In this document: positions 1 through 6,382 of the stretch, one piece after another
Numbering within the stretch: position 1 is the stretch's first letter
How the letters are laid out: each line of letters begins with the position of its first letter
Origin: Sulfurimonas sp.
Lineage (GTDB): Bacteria; Campylobacterota; Campylobacteria; Campylobacterales; Sulfurimonadaceae
DNA length: 16,142 nt
Direction of reading: 5' to 3'
Assembly: GCA_003978475.1 (NCBI GenBank)
Contig: QNZR01000029.1
Coordinates: 1-16,142, forward strand
Notes under the pieces: generated by a model
What the model was told of the DNA's origin: nothing
Databases searched by the model: none
The model's input: the letters and a program-made list of their open reading frames with translations, nothing else
Translations under genes and position numbers: made by a program

Positions 1-548
1 GTCATGGTCGCTACCGATATACCAGCCAAAACCTGTGGCCAGGGTATGGTTGAAATTCCATTCCCAGAGTCGAGAAGTAATCCAGCATCAGTGAATAGCA
101 CATGAAAGAAACGAATTGCCAAGGCAAAGCCAGCCGCCTTTGGAGCTACAGAGAGATACGCTGTTACCGGAGTTGGAGCACCTTCGTACACATCCGGTGT
201 CCAAAAATGGAAAGGTACAGCAGAAATTTTATATCCAAACCCGGCAAGAATGAAAATCGAAGCTATAATCAAAGCAAAATGGGAAGAAGTATCCAACCCA
301 GCGAGTGCATTTTGTATCTCGAAGAATTTTGTGGTCCCTGTGAGACCAAATAAGATGCTCAAACCAAAAAGCATCAAACCAGAAGAAAAAGCTCCATAGA
401 TTACATATTTGAGTGAAGATTCATTGGAGCGCTGATCCTTTTTCAAATACCCTGCCAAAATGAAGGATGAAATAGAGACAACTTCAATAGAAAGATATAC
501 CATGATTAGATCGATAGCGGAAACCATGAGAAACATACCAAAGACAAG
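1..548 (-). CDS. nuoN: NADH-quinone oxidoreductase subunit N, internal fragment
   Basis: NuoN is an antiporter-like, proton-pumping membrane subunit of respiratory complex I. Reading the minus strand from 548 gives 182 codons without a stop, running off the window start. Visible in order: VSAIDLIMVYLSIEV with the family's membrane glutamate, a KKDQRSNESSLKY loop, then GYKISAVPFHFWTPDVYEG with the conserved lysine in a transmembrane helix and the very typical PFHxWTPDVYEGAP signature, then APKAAGFALAIRFF. By memory of the E. coli protein (485 residues) this covers roughly residues 100-280. The C-terminal part lies outside the window. The N-terminal third is absent because the sequence switches to gap at about 540-548, after which the minus frame reads only a low-complexity Thr/Gly string. 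The PVTAYLSVAPKAAGFA stretch recalls Bacteroidota/Chlorobi-type NuoN and not the SSAALAG-type stretch I remember from Campylobacterota. The piece is also visibly more AT-rich than the genes to its right. The family call is firm; foreign origin is inference. Confidence 0.9.
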
Positions 549-965
549 CGTCGTGCCCGTGCCGGTGCCATTAATATGATTCCGACAACGACCGGTGCTG
601 CCAAAGCTATCGGTTTGGTATTGCCGCACCTAAAAGGTAAACTTAACGGTCAGAGTGTTCGGGTACCCACTCCCAATGTCTCCATGGTCGATTTGAATGT
701 TATTGTTAAAAAAGAGACGACCAAAGAAGCGGTCAATGCTGTTTTTACGGCACATGCCGCCAAAAGCCATCAGGGACTGATTCTTATGGATACACAGATG
801 CGTGTTTCTCAAGACTTTGTGGGCTCGAGTTACAGTTCGATTATTGCCGAAGATTTAACGCAGGTTCTCGGCGGCAATATGGTCAAGGTGATGGCATGGT
901 ATGATAATGAGTGGGGCTACTCCTGTCGTTTGGTCGATATGGCGTTGCATATTGCTAAGAAGTAG
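540..965 (+). CDS. gap: Glyceraldehyde-3-phosphate dehydrogenase, C-terminal part only
   Basis: The enzyme converts glyceraldehyde 3-phosphate, NAD and phosphate to 1,3-bisphosphoglycerate in the cytosol. The GAPDH frame is recognisable from KDKRRARAGAINMIPTTTGAAKAIG onward, followed by VRVPTPNVSMVDLN with the phosphate-binding arginine and WYDNEWGYSCR with the NAD-contacting asparagine near the end. About 141 residues remain of a family length near 330. The whole NAD-binding Rossmann domain and the catalytic Cys/His are missing, so this fragment cannot be active. The ATG at 576 lies inside a conserved motif and is not a real start. Upstream of 540 the frame reads Glu-Lys-His-Thr instead of the expected Pro-His before KDKRR, which places the break at about 540. 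The stop at 963-965 lies two bases before the first possible pgk start, as in a normal gap-pgk operon, so the 3' context is intact. Confidence 0.93.
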   Translation, partial: KDKRRARAGAINMIPTTTGAAKAIGLVLPHLKGKLNGQSVRVPTPNVSMVDLNVIVKKETTKEAVNAVFTAHAAKSHQGLILMDTQMRVSQDFVGSSYSSIIAEDLTQVLGGNMVKVMAWYDNEWGYSCRLVDMALHIAKK

Positions 966-967
966 GA

Positions 968-2179
968 ATGGACATGATACTAAATACAATTAAAGATATT
1001 GAAGTTACCGGAAAGCGGGTGTTTATCCGGTGTGATTTTAATGTACCCAAAGACGAGTTTGGCAATATCACCGATGATCGTCGCATTCGTGCGGCGATTC
1101 CTACCATACGCTACTGTATTGACCGAGACTGTAAGATTATTTTAGCCAGCCATTTTGAGCGTCCCATGCCGGGTGTGTATGACGAAAAATATTCCCTGGA
1201 AGCGGTTGCCAAGCGGTTGCACTCAATTTTAAAACTTGATGTTATTATGGCGAAAGATGTTATTGGCGAGGATGCCAAAAACAAGGCTAAGGCGCTTAAT
1301 TCCGGCGAAGTGCTGCTGTTGGAAAACTTACGCTATGAAGCGGGTGAAACTCAAAATGATGGTGCTTTTGCCGCAGCGCTGGCCTCTTTTGCCGATGTCT
1401 ACATCAATGATGCTTTCGGTGCATGTCATCGCAAGCACGCTTCTATTTATGCCATGGCACAGCATTTTGATGTCGCGTCACGAGCCGCAGGATTTCTGTT
1501 AAATAAAGAGATTAATTTTTTTCACAGAGTTCTGAAAAATCCGGTACGTCCTTTTGTTTCCGTCATCGGCGGCAGTAAGGTATCGGGAAAACTTCAGGCG
1601 TTGGTGCAGCTACTGGATAAGGTCGATAAAGTGATTATCGGCGGTGGTATGGCATTTACCTTTTTAAAGGCGCAGGGGTATGAAATCGGCAACTCACTGG
1701 TTGAAGAGGATCTGCTTGAAGATGCGAAGAAGATTATGCAAAAAGCCAAAGCACTCAACGTGAAGTTTTACCTTCCTGTTGATGTGGTGGTGGCAACAGA
1801 GTTTAGTAACGAGGCGGCCATTAAGTATCTGCCGACGCAGGAGATTCCCAAGGGCTGGATGGGTCTGGACATTGGTCCGGCAAGCAGTCGACTTTTTCGT
1901 GAGGCACTCAATGATGCCCAAACGGTATTGTGGAACGGTCCTATGGGGGTGTATGAGATGGATAAGTTCTCCAAAGGCAGCATTAAAATGTCACACTATA
2001 TCGCCGAGACGCATGCAACGACCATTGTCGGCGGTGGTGATACGGCTGATGTTGCCGCACGTGCGGGCGATGTGGATGAGATGACCTTTGTCTCTACGGG
2101 TGGCGGTGCATCACTGGAGCTGTTGGAAGGCAAGGTGCTCCCCGGCGTCGAAGTCTTACTGGTAAAAGACCCATCATGA
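968..2179 (+). CDS. pgk: Phosphoglycerate kinase
   Basis: This cytosolic enzyme transfers phosphate from 1,3-bisphosphoglycerate to ADP, giving 3-phosphoglycerate and ATP. The 403 residues match the usual length of about 400. Visible motifs: RCDFNVP (residues 21-27, 3-phosphoglycerate binding), DDRRIR (36-41), GGSKVSGKLQ and GGGMAFTFL in the middle, GLDIGP, WNGPMGVYE, and GGGDTA with STGGGASLE near the C-terminus for nucleotide binding and hinge movement. The motif usually written SHLGRP reads SHFERP (61-66). His62 and Arg65 remain but the glycine is Glu64. Two in-frame starts exist, ATG 968 and ATG 974; the only purine-rich stretch (AGGA, 964-967) is better spaced for 974, so the protein may begin at Met3. 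The stop overlaps the tpiA start in an ATGA at 2176-2179, indicating translational coupling. Confidence 0.97.
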   Translation: MDMILNTIKDIEVTGKRVFIRCDFNVPKDEFGNITDDRRIRAAIPTIRYCIDRDCKIILASHFERPMPGVYDEKYSLEAVAKRLHSILKLDVIMAKDVIGEDAKNKAKALNSGEVLLLENLRYEAGETQNDGAFAAALASFADVYINDAFGACHRKHASIYAMAQHFDVASRAAGFLLNKEINFFHRVLKNPVRPFVSVIGGSKVSGKLQALVQLLDKVDKVIIGGGMAFTFLKAQGYEIGNSLVEEDLLEDAKKIMQKAKALNVKFYLPVDVVVATEFSNEAAIKYLPTQEIPKGWMGLDIGPASSRLFREALNDAQTVLWNGPMGVYEMDKFSKGSIKMSHYIAETHATTIVGGGDTADVAARAGDVDEMTFVSTGGGASLELLEGKVLPGVEVLLVKDPS

Positions 2180-2874
2180 TTGTCGCAGCCAATTTTAAAA
2201 CCAACATGACCCGTCAAAGTACCCGAGAGTATCTGGATACATTGGATGATTTTCTGGCGACACGTCATCATGATGACGACACCATTATGGTATTTCCTCC
2301 CGCAACGGCACTGGACGCATGCCATTGCGCAGTAAAAATCGGCGCACAAAATGCCTATGCGACCCGAAACGGTGCATATACAGGAGAGATTGGTCTTGAG
2401 CAGCTCGATGAGTTTGACATTCGCACCATTTTAATCGGCCACAGTGAACGACGTCATATACTGGGAGAATCACAAGAAGAGATTGTTCATAAATTTAATT
2501 TTTTCAAAGAGCAGGGATTTAGCATTATCTACTGCATCGGGGAACCGCTGGAGATACGTGAGAGTGGTAGCCATGCTTTAATGGAATATCTTGAAGCACA
2601 GCTGGAAGATATTGATCTGGGATATGCTAATCTGATGATTGCGTATGAGCCGGTATGGGCCATTGGAACGGGGATGACGCCTTCAACCGATGATATTTTA
2701 CTCATTCACAATGCTCTTAAAAAACTGGTGCAGCGACCCCTGTTGTATGGAGGAAGTGTCAAGCCCGAGAATGCCCGGGAGATTATGGCTCTTGCCAATG
2801 TTGATGGTGTATTAGTCGGCGGTGCGTCACTTCATATTGAAGATTTCAAATTGATTATTCAAGCAACAAATTAA
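2176..2874 (+). CDS. tpiA: Triosephosphate isomerase
   Basis: It interconverts dihydroxyacetone phosphate and glyceraldehyde 3-phosphate in glycolysis and gluconeogenesis. The TIM-barrel signature residues are all present: Asn6 and Lys8 in AANFKTN, catalytic His89 in ILIGHSERR, catalytic Glu158 in AYEPVWAIGTG (loop 6 follows), and the phosphate-binding YGGSVKPEN (191-199) and VGGAS (214-218). At 232 residues it is shorter than the roughly 250 of E. coli TpiA; I remember Campylobacter and relatives as similarly short. The NFKTN form, in place of the common NWKMN, also fits that lineage. Translation starts inside the pgk stop (ATGA overlap) without a clear ribosome binding site, so expression probably depends on pgk translation. 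fabI follows nine bases after the stop. Confidence 0.97.
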   Translation: MIVAANFKTNMTRQSTREYLDTLDDFLATRHHDDDTIMVFPPATALDACHCAVKIGAQNAYATRNGAYTGEIGLEQLDEFDIRTILIGHSERRHILGESQEEIVHKFNFFKEQGFSIIYCIGEPLEIRESGSHALMEYLEAQLEDIDLGYANLMIAYEPVWAIGTGMTPSTDDILLIHNALKKLVQRPLLYGGSVKPENAREIMALANVDGVLVGGASLHIEDFKLIIQATN

Positions 2875-2883
2875 GGGATCATA

Positions 2884-3705
2884 ATGATTATGCAAGGTAA
2901 AAAAGGACTGATTGTAGGATTGGCAAACAACAAATCGATTGCGTACGGTATTGCCAAGGCATGTGCCGACCAGGGAGCGGAAATTGCCTATACCTACTTA
3001 AATGATGCACTGAAAAAAAGAGTTGAACCCATTGCCAGAGAACTGGGCAGTGAGACGGTGTATCAACTTGATGTCTCTGATGAAGCCGATATGAGCAGTT
3101 TGGCATCGAAAATAGCTGACGATTTCGGTACCATCGATTTTGTTGTCCACTCGGTGGCCTTTGCCCCAAAAGAGGCTCTTTCAGAACCGTTTATGAAGAC
3201 AACGAAGTCGGCCTTTCAAACGGCTATGGATGTGTCGGTTTATTCTTTGATCGACCTTGTTAACCGATTGGAAAATGTCTTGAGCAAGGATGCTTCTATT
3301 GTCACACTGAGTTATCTTGGTGGACCAAAATATATTGTTAATTATAATGTCATGGGAGTTGCCAAAGCAGCTCTGGAATCTACCGTACGCTATATGGCGG
3401 TGGAGCTGGGTAAAAAAGGACAGCGTGTCAATGCGATCTCTGCGGGACCGATTCGTACCTTGGCGGCGGCGGGAATTGGCGATTTTAAACAGATTTTAAA
3501 CTGGAATGAATGCAATGCGCCACTGCGTCGTAATGTTACCATTGAACAGGTGGGTAACTCGGCAATGTATCTGCTGAGTGATCTGGCATCGGGCGTTACC
3601 GGAGAGATTCACTATGTGGATTCGGGTTATAATATCATGGGTATGGCTGCAGCCGATAAGTCTGAGGAGGGCAAATCGGTTCTGGTTTGGGATCAGAAGC
3701 AGTAG
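2884..3705 (+). CDS. fabI: Enoyl-[acyl-carrier-protein] reductase (NADH), FabI
   Basis: FabI carries out the last reduction of each fatty-acid elongation cycle, trans-2-enoyl-ACP to acyl-ACP, using NADH. It is a 273-residue short-chain dehydrogenase with the FabI-specific pattern: GLANNKSIAYGIA near the N-terminus for cofactor binding, Tyr144 and Tyr154-x6-Lys161 (the FabI catalytic spacing) inside TLSYLGG...YNVMGVAK, SAGPIRTLAAAGI (186-198) for the substrate-binding loop, and VDSGYNIMGM near the C-terminus. Residue 92 in HSVAFAP is alanine where E. coli has Gly93, a triclosan-contact position; from memory H. pylori FabI has the same HSVAFAP. AGGGA at 2874-2878 is five bases before ATG 2884, favouring this start over ATG 2890. 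It is the last gene of the gap-pgk-tpiA-fabI operon, an order I also recall in Campylobacter jejuni. A terminator follows. Confidence 0.96.
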   Translation: MIMQGKKGLIVGLANNKSIAYGIAKACADQGAEIAYTYLNDALKKRVEPIARELGSETVYQLDVSDEADMSSLASKIADDFGTIDFVVHSVAFAPKEALSEPFMKTTKSAFQTAMDVSVYSLIDLVNRLENVLSKDASIVTLSYLGGPKYIVNYNVMGVAKAALESTVRYMAVELGKKGQRVNAISAGPIRTLAAAGIGDFKQILNWNECNAPLRRNVTIEQVGNSAMYLLSDLASGVTGEIHYVDSGYNIMGMAAADKSEEGKSVLVWDQKQ

Positions 3706-3727
3706 CGTGTTACCAAATGACATGTCA

Positions 3728-3769
3728 AAAGCACTGCATATTTTTTAAGCATGCATGTGCTTTGTTTTT
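3728..3769 (+). terminator. Rho-independent terminator after fabI
   Basis: AAAGCACTGCAT (3728-3739) pairs with ATGCATGTGCTTT (3751-3763) apart from one bulged base. The loop is A/T-rich, and TTTGTTTTT follows (3761-3769). It lies 22 bases after the fabI stop and ends the glycolytic operon. Confidence 0.85.
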
Positions 3770-3789
3770 CTTCAATTATCTGTTACACT

Positions 3790-3795
3790 TATAAG
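3790..3795 (+). promoter_or_regulatory. Probable -10 box of the porin gene
   Basis: TATAAG in a T-rich context, 30 bases before the porin ATG and directly behind the fabI terminator. No convincing -35 box is visible, which is common in Campylobacterota promoters. The AAGGG ribosome binding site is at 3817-3821, four bases before the start codon. Confidence 0.45.
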
Positions 3796-3825
3796 ATTTC
3801 TAAATAACACACAAATAAGGGCGTA

Positions 3826-4971
3826 ATGATGAAGATAACAACAATGAGTCTGGCAGCAGCACTACTGGTGAGTGTTGGTGCCCATGCAATGGAACTAGGT
3901 GAATTTTCCGGTGATGCACGATTGTATTATGGGACGGCAGATATGGGTTCAACAGATCTCTTCCATAAAGACGGTGCTATGGGCAATGCGGCAGTCAGTG
4001 CCGACCTGGGCTTGACGTTTAGTGATAGTGTTGTTGGAAATTTTGGTATAACGTACCTTACAACCATGGGACTTGAAGAGTCTTTAGTCAGTAGTGTATG
4101 GGCTGGTGGACTTAAAGATCAGTTCTGGCTGGATGAAGCCAATTTGGCCTTTTCCGTGGTAGATAAAACCTCTATGGTGGTCGGTCGTCAATATCTGGAC
4201 ACTCCGCTGGTCTTTTCTGAAACATGGAATATTGTCAGCAATGCATTTGATGCTGCGGTACTAGTCGATCAACATCTACCGAGCACCACATTGGTCGGTG
4301 CATGGATTGGGCGCACCTGGAATAATGCTGAGCCGGTTGATGCCAAGTTCGGAGGCGAGTTTACCACATTTGGAAAGAGTGGTGCTTATGCCGTCGGCGC
4401 AAGTACTACGATTATTCCCTCAGTAGAACTTGAGTTATGGTACTATGGAATCTCCGGTATTGCTACGGCATTCTGGGCAGAAGCTGAAACAGAATTCTCA
4501 GGTATTGCCCTGGGGGCTCAATTTGCCAGTCTTTCTCCAAAAAGTGGTGATGACACGACGGCATTTGCCGGAAAAATCGGCTATAGCGTTGAAGACAGTT
4601 TTAGTGTTGCCGCCGCATTTTCACAAGTTTCTGAAGATGGGGTACTCAATGTTCAAAACAGTGCCGGTCTTGCCGGTTTCGGTCAGTCACCGCTGTATAC
4701 CGAAGCATGGTGGAACTTTGGTTATGTCGGTGCACCTGATACCACGTCATACGCGCTTTTGGGTGAGACCGGATTGGGACGCTATGATGTCGGTATCTAT
4801 TTTACATCTGCCAATAACGATGCGGGTGATATGATGGATCTGACACTGACTGCCGGTTCGTCTATTGGTGCTTTTGATTATGCAGTGGCATATATTATGA
4901 CAGATGCAGATAATCAAAATGACGGTGATGCTTACAATACACTGCAGGCTTATTTAACCTATAACTTCTAA
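3826..4971 (+). CDS. Outer-membrane porin (OprD/Campylobacterota type)
   Basis: Predicted outer-membrane beta-barrel that lets small solutes into the periplasm; the substrate cannot be read from the sequence. A Sec signal peptide is clear (Met-Met-Lys, a hydrophobic core, and AHA at residues 19-21 with cleavage before Met22). The mature part opens with FSGDARLYYGTADMG, which resembles the first strand of porins from this phylum. It alternates polar and aromatic/hydrophobic residues throughout and ends in AYLTYNF, with the C-terminal phenylalanine used as an outer-membrane assembly signal. The stretch VVGRQYLDTPLVFSETWNIVSNAFDAAVL (residues 117-145) matches the GRQ-LDTP pattern I associate with OprD-like porins of Sulfurimonas, Sulfurovum and Arcobacter relatives. 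Of the two adjacent ATGs, 3826 is used here; 3829 is equally possible. The gene stands alone between a terminator/promoter and a UUCG hairpin, so it is probably monocistronic. Very few Cys residues and many Gly/Ala/Ser fit a porin. Confidence 0.82.
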   Translation: MMKITTMSLAAALLVSVGAHAMELGEFSGDARLYYGTADMGSTDLFHKDGAMGNAAVSADLGLTFSDSVVGNFGITYLTTMGLEESLVSSVWAGGLKDQFWLDEANLAFSVVDKTSMVVGRQYLDTPLVFSETWNIVSNAFDAAVLVDQHLPSTTLVGAWIGRTWNNAEPVDAKFGGEFTTFGKSGAYAVGASTTIIPSVELELWYYGISGIATAFWAEAETEFSGIALGAQFASLSPKSGDDTTAFAGKIGYSVEDSFSVAAAFSQVSEDGVLNVQNSAGLAGFGQSPLYTEAWWNFGYVGAPDTTSYALLGETGLGRYDVGIYFTSANNDAGDMMDLTLTAGSSIGAFDYAVAYIMTDADNQNDGDAYNTLQAYLTYNF

Positions 4972-4979
4972 CAACACTA

Positions 4980-5020
4980 TTTCGCCTTCGGGCGAAACCC
5001 CATCAAGATTGATCTTTTTT
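4980..5020 (+). terminator. UUCG-tetraloop hairpin with delayed T-tract after the porin
   Basis: TTTCGCC (4980-4986) pairs perfectly with GGCGAAA (4991-4997) around a TTCG loop, an unusually stable tetraloop, nine bases after the porin stop. The T-tract (5015-5020) does not follow immediately. It comes after CCCCATC and a small AAGA/TCTT hairpin at 5005-5016. Termination or 3'-end protection of the porin mRNA is likely, but the layout is not textbook. Confidence 0.6.
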
Positions 5021-5024
5021 ATGT

Positions 5025-5030
5025 TATAAA
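5025..5030 (+). promoter_or_regulatory. Possible -10 box of the ABC permease gene
   Basis: TATAAA ends seven bases before the permease ATG. If used, transcription would begin at or very near the start codon. No -35 box is evident. Confidence 0.3.
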
Positions 5031-5036
5031 TAGCCA

Positions 5037-5990
5037 ATGAAAACTTTACTGTTCAAACTTTCCTATATAGCCCTGATGCTATTGCTTATCTCTGTGATCT
5101 CTTTTGGAGCCATTCATGCTGCTCCCAACAGTTTTTTGGCTGCGGGTGAGCTGAATCCCAATATGACTCCCGAGACCATTGCGCAGTTAAAAGCTATTTA
5201 TGGTTTGGATCAACCGCTTCTGGACCAATATATTGACTGGATTATTAATTTGGCAACACTCCATTTCGGTGTCTCTTTTGTCAGCGGTGCTGATGTTAGC
5301 AGTGAGATTTTAAAACGTCTGCCTATTACACTGAGTATCAACATTATTTCAATGCTCGTGGCTTTTGTGCTCTCCATCTATCTGGGCATTAAAGCGGCAC
5401 TGCATTTTCAGCACCGCAGTGATTATGCCATTCGTCAGCTCTCACTGCTTTCGTTCGCCATGCCGTCATTTTATCTGGCGCTCCTGCTAATCTTACTCTT
5501 TTCCATTGAACTTAGCTGGTTGCCAATTGCCGGACTTCACTCCATTGAGCCTAAAGAGGGTATGGCATATTATACCGATATGGCATGGCACCTGATTTTG
5601 CCTGTAGGTGTCATGATCTTCGGGAGTTTGGGCAGTATGATTATCTATGTACGCTCATTGACGCTGGAAATTTTAAAAAGCGACTACTATTTTTTTGCAC
5701 GCACCCGAGGTCTTTCATCTCGACAGCTGTTTCGGTATTATATCATTCCCAACCTGCTGCCGCCGATTGTGACACTATTGGGTCTCTCGATACCCGGGCT
5801 TATAGGTGGCAGCGTCATTTTAGAGTCCATTTTCGGTATTGAAGGAATGGGGCAGCTTTTCTATTTTAGTGCCATGAGTCGGGATTATCCGGTAATCATG
5901 GGTATTTTGATGATTACATCATTTTTAACACTAACGGGAAACATGATTGCAGATCTCGTCTTATTGAAAATCAATCCGTTTATGAAATAA
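5037..5990 (+). CDS. ABC transporter permease, DppB/OppB/NikB family
   Basis: Inner-membrane permease subunit of the peptide/nickel class of ABC importers. The 317 residues show about six membrane segments (roughly 7-27, 100-120, 135-157, 185-208, 241-262, 287-310). A long periplasmic loop after the first segment contains LKAIYGLDQPLLDQYIDWI, typical of DppB. The cytoplasmic coupling loop ARTRGLSSRQLFRYYIIPN (221-239) matches the family's RAKGLS...H.LRNA motif, followed by ESIFGIEGMGQLFYFSAMSRDYPVIMG, a strong DppB-family signature. No partner lies beside it: no substrate-binding protein, no DppC-type second permease, no ATPase. The nearest ATPase of this class is at 11755. No ribosome binding site precedes ATG 5037, and an in-frame stop at 5027 rules out an upstream ATG start. 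Substrate (peptides, nickel or other) is undetermined. Confidence 0.88.
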   Translation: MKTLLFKLSYIALMLLLISVISFGAIHAAPNSFLAAGELNPNMTPETIAQLKAIYGLDQPLLDQYIDWIINLATLHFGVSFVSGADVSSEILKRLPITLSINIISMLVAFVLSIYLGIKAALHFQHRSDYAIRQLSLLSFAMPSFYLALLLILLFSIELSWLPIAGLHSIEPKEGMAYYTDMAWHLILPVGVMIFGSLGSMIIYVRSLTLEILKSDYYFFARTRGLSSRQLFRYYIIPNLLPPIVTLLGLSIPGLIGGSVILESIFGIEGMGQLFYFSAMSRDYPVIMGILMITSFLTLTGNMIADLVLLKINPFMK

Positions 5991-6071
5991 TAATAACAAA
6001 ATTAGTTATTTAAAGTAGTGTTCTTAACAAATTGGAAATATTTTTTCGATATCATATGCCTGAATTTAAAT

Positions 6072-6077
6072 AGGGAG
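6072..6077 (+). promoter_or_regulatory. Ribosome binding site of the 96-residue exported protein
   Basis: AGGGAG, seven bases before ATG 6085. It is one of the best Shine-Dalgarno matches in the window and supports this small gene as real. Confidence 0.75.
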
Positions 6078-6084
6078 TTTAAGT

Positions 6085-6375
6085 ATGAAAAAACTATTGC
6101 AAACATTAATTGTTGCTAGTTTATTGGGGTCGGAGTTGTTCGCGGGGTTTTATGTTGTCGGTACAATTAATAAGGTAAGTACCCGGTCTGACGGTACGTT
6201 TTGGGTCAGTATGAAACGAAAAACGGGGAAAGTGACCGGTACCTATAAGTTCAAGGCAACGGGAAATGCATTACAAGCCATTCAAGCCACGGTTTTAAGC
6301 GCTAAAATTGCTTCGGCACCGGTGCAGTTGTTTTGGCATGAAAAGCAATGGTATCGTGCGGAACTGCTACCGTAG
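6085..6375 (+). CDS. Small exported protein of unknown function
   Basis: I do not recognise this 96-residue protein. It begins with a Sec signal peptide (Met-Lys-Lys, hydrophobic core, LFA at 18-20, cleavage before Gly21), leaving a mature part of about 76 residues. That part looks beta-rich (FYVVGTINKVS, FWVSMKRKTG, VTGTYKFKATG, VQLFWHEKQWYRAELL), has no cysteine, carries a net positive charge and has several tryptophan/tyrosine residues. A small periplasmic beta-barrel or OB-like fold is possible but only a guess. A strong ribosome binding site and signal peptide argue that it is expressed. It converges on the chorismate mutase gene with seven bases between the stops. A weak AT-only hairpin (AATAAC/GTTATT, 5992-6010) separates it from the permease gene, so it may have its own promoter; TTGGAA at 6032-6037 is a candidate -35 without a good -10. 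Confidence 0.75.
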   Translation: MKKLLQTLIVASLLGSELFAGFYVVGTINKVSTRSDGTFWVSMKRKTGKVTGTYKFKATGNALQAIQATVLSAKIASAPVQLFWHEKQWYRAELLP

Positions 6376-6382
6376 TCTGGAT

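Noticed and set aside
102..353. Plus-strand open frame of 83 codons opposite nuoN
   Set aside because: It is the complement of a clearly conserved NuoN reading frame and its product shows no recognisable motif.
1996..2349. Minus-strand open frame of 117 codons across the pgk-tpiA boundary
   Set aside because: It lies opposite two well-conserved enzyme genes, has no ribosome binding site and no family features.
4430..4834. Second plus-strand frame of 134 codons inside the porin gene
   Set aside because: It is a frame-shifted shadow of the porin; the porin frame carries the signal peptide and C-terminal phenylalanine.
5991..6011. AATAAC/GTTATT hairpin after the permease gene as a terminator
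   Set aside because: Six A/T-dominated base pairs and no T-tract make it too weak to call.
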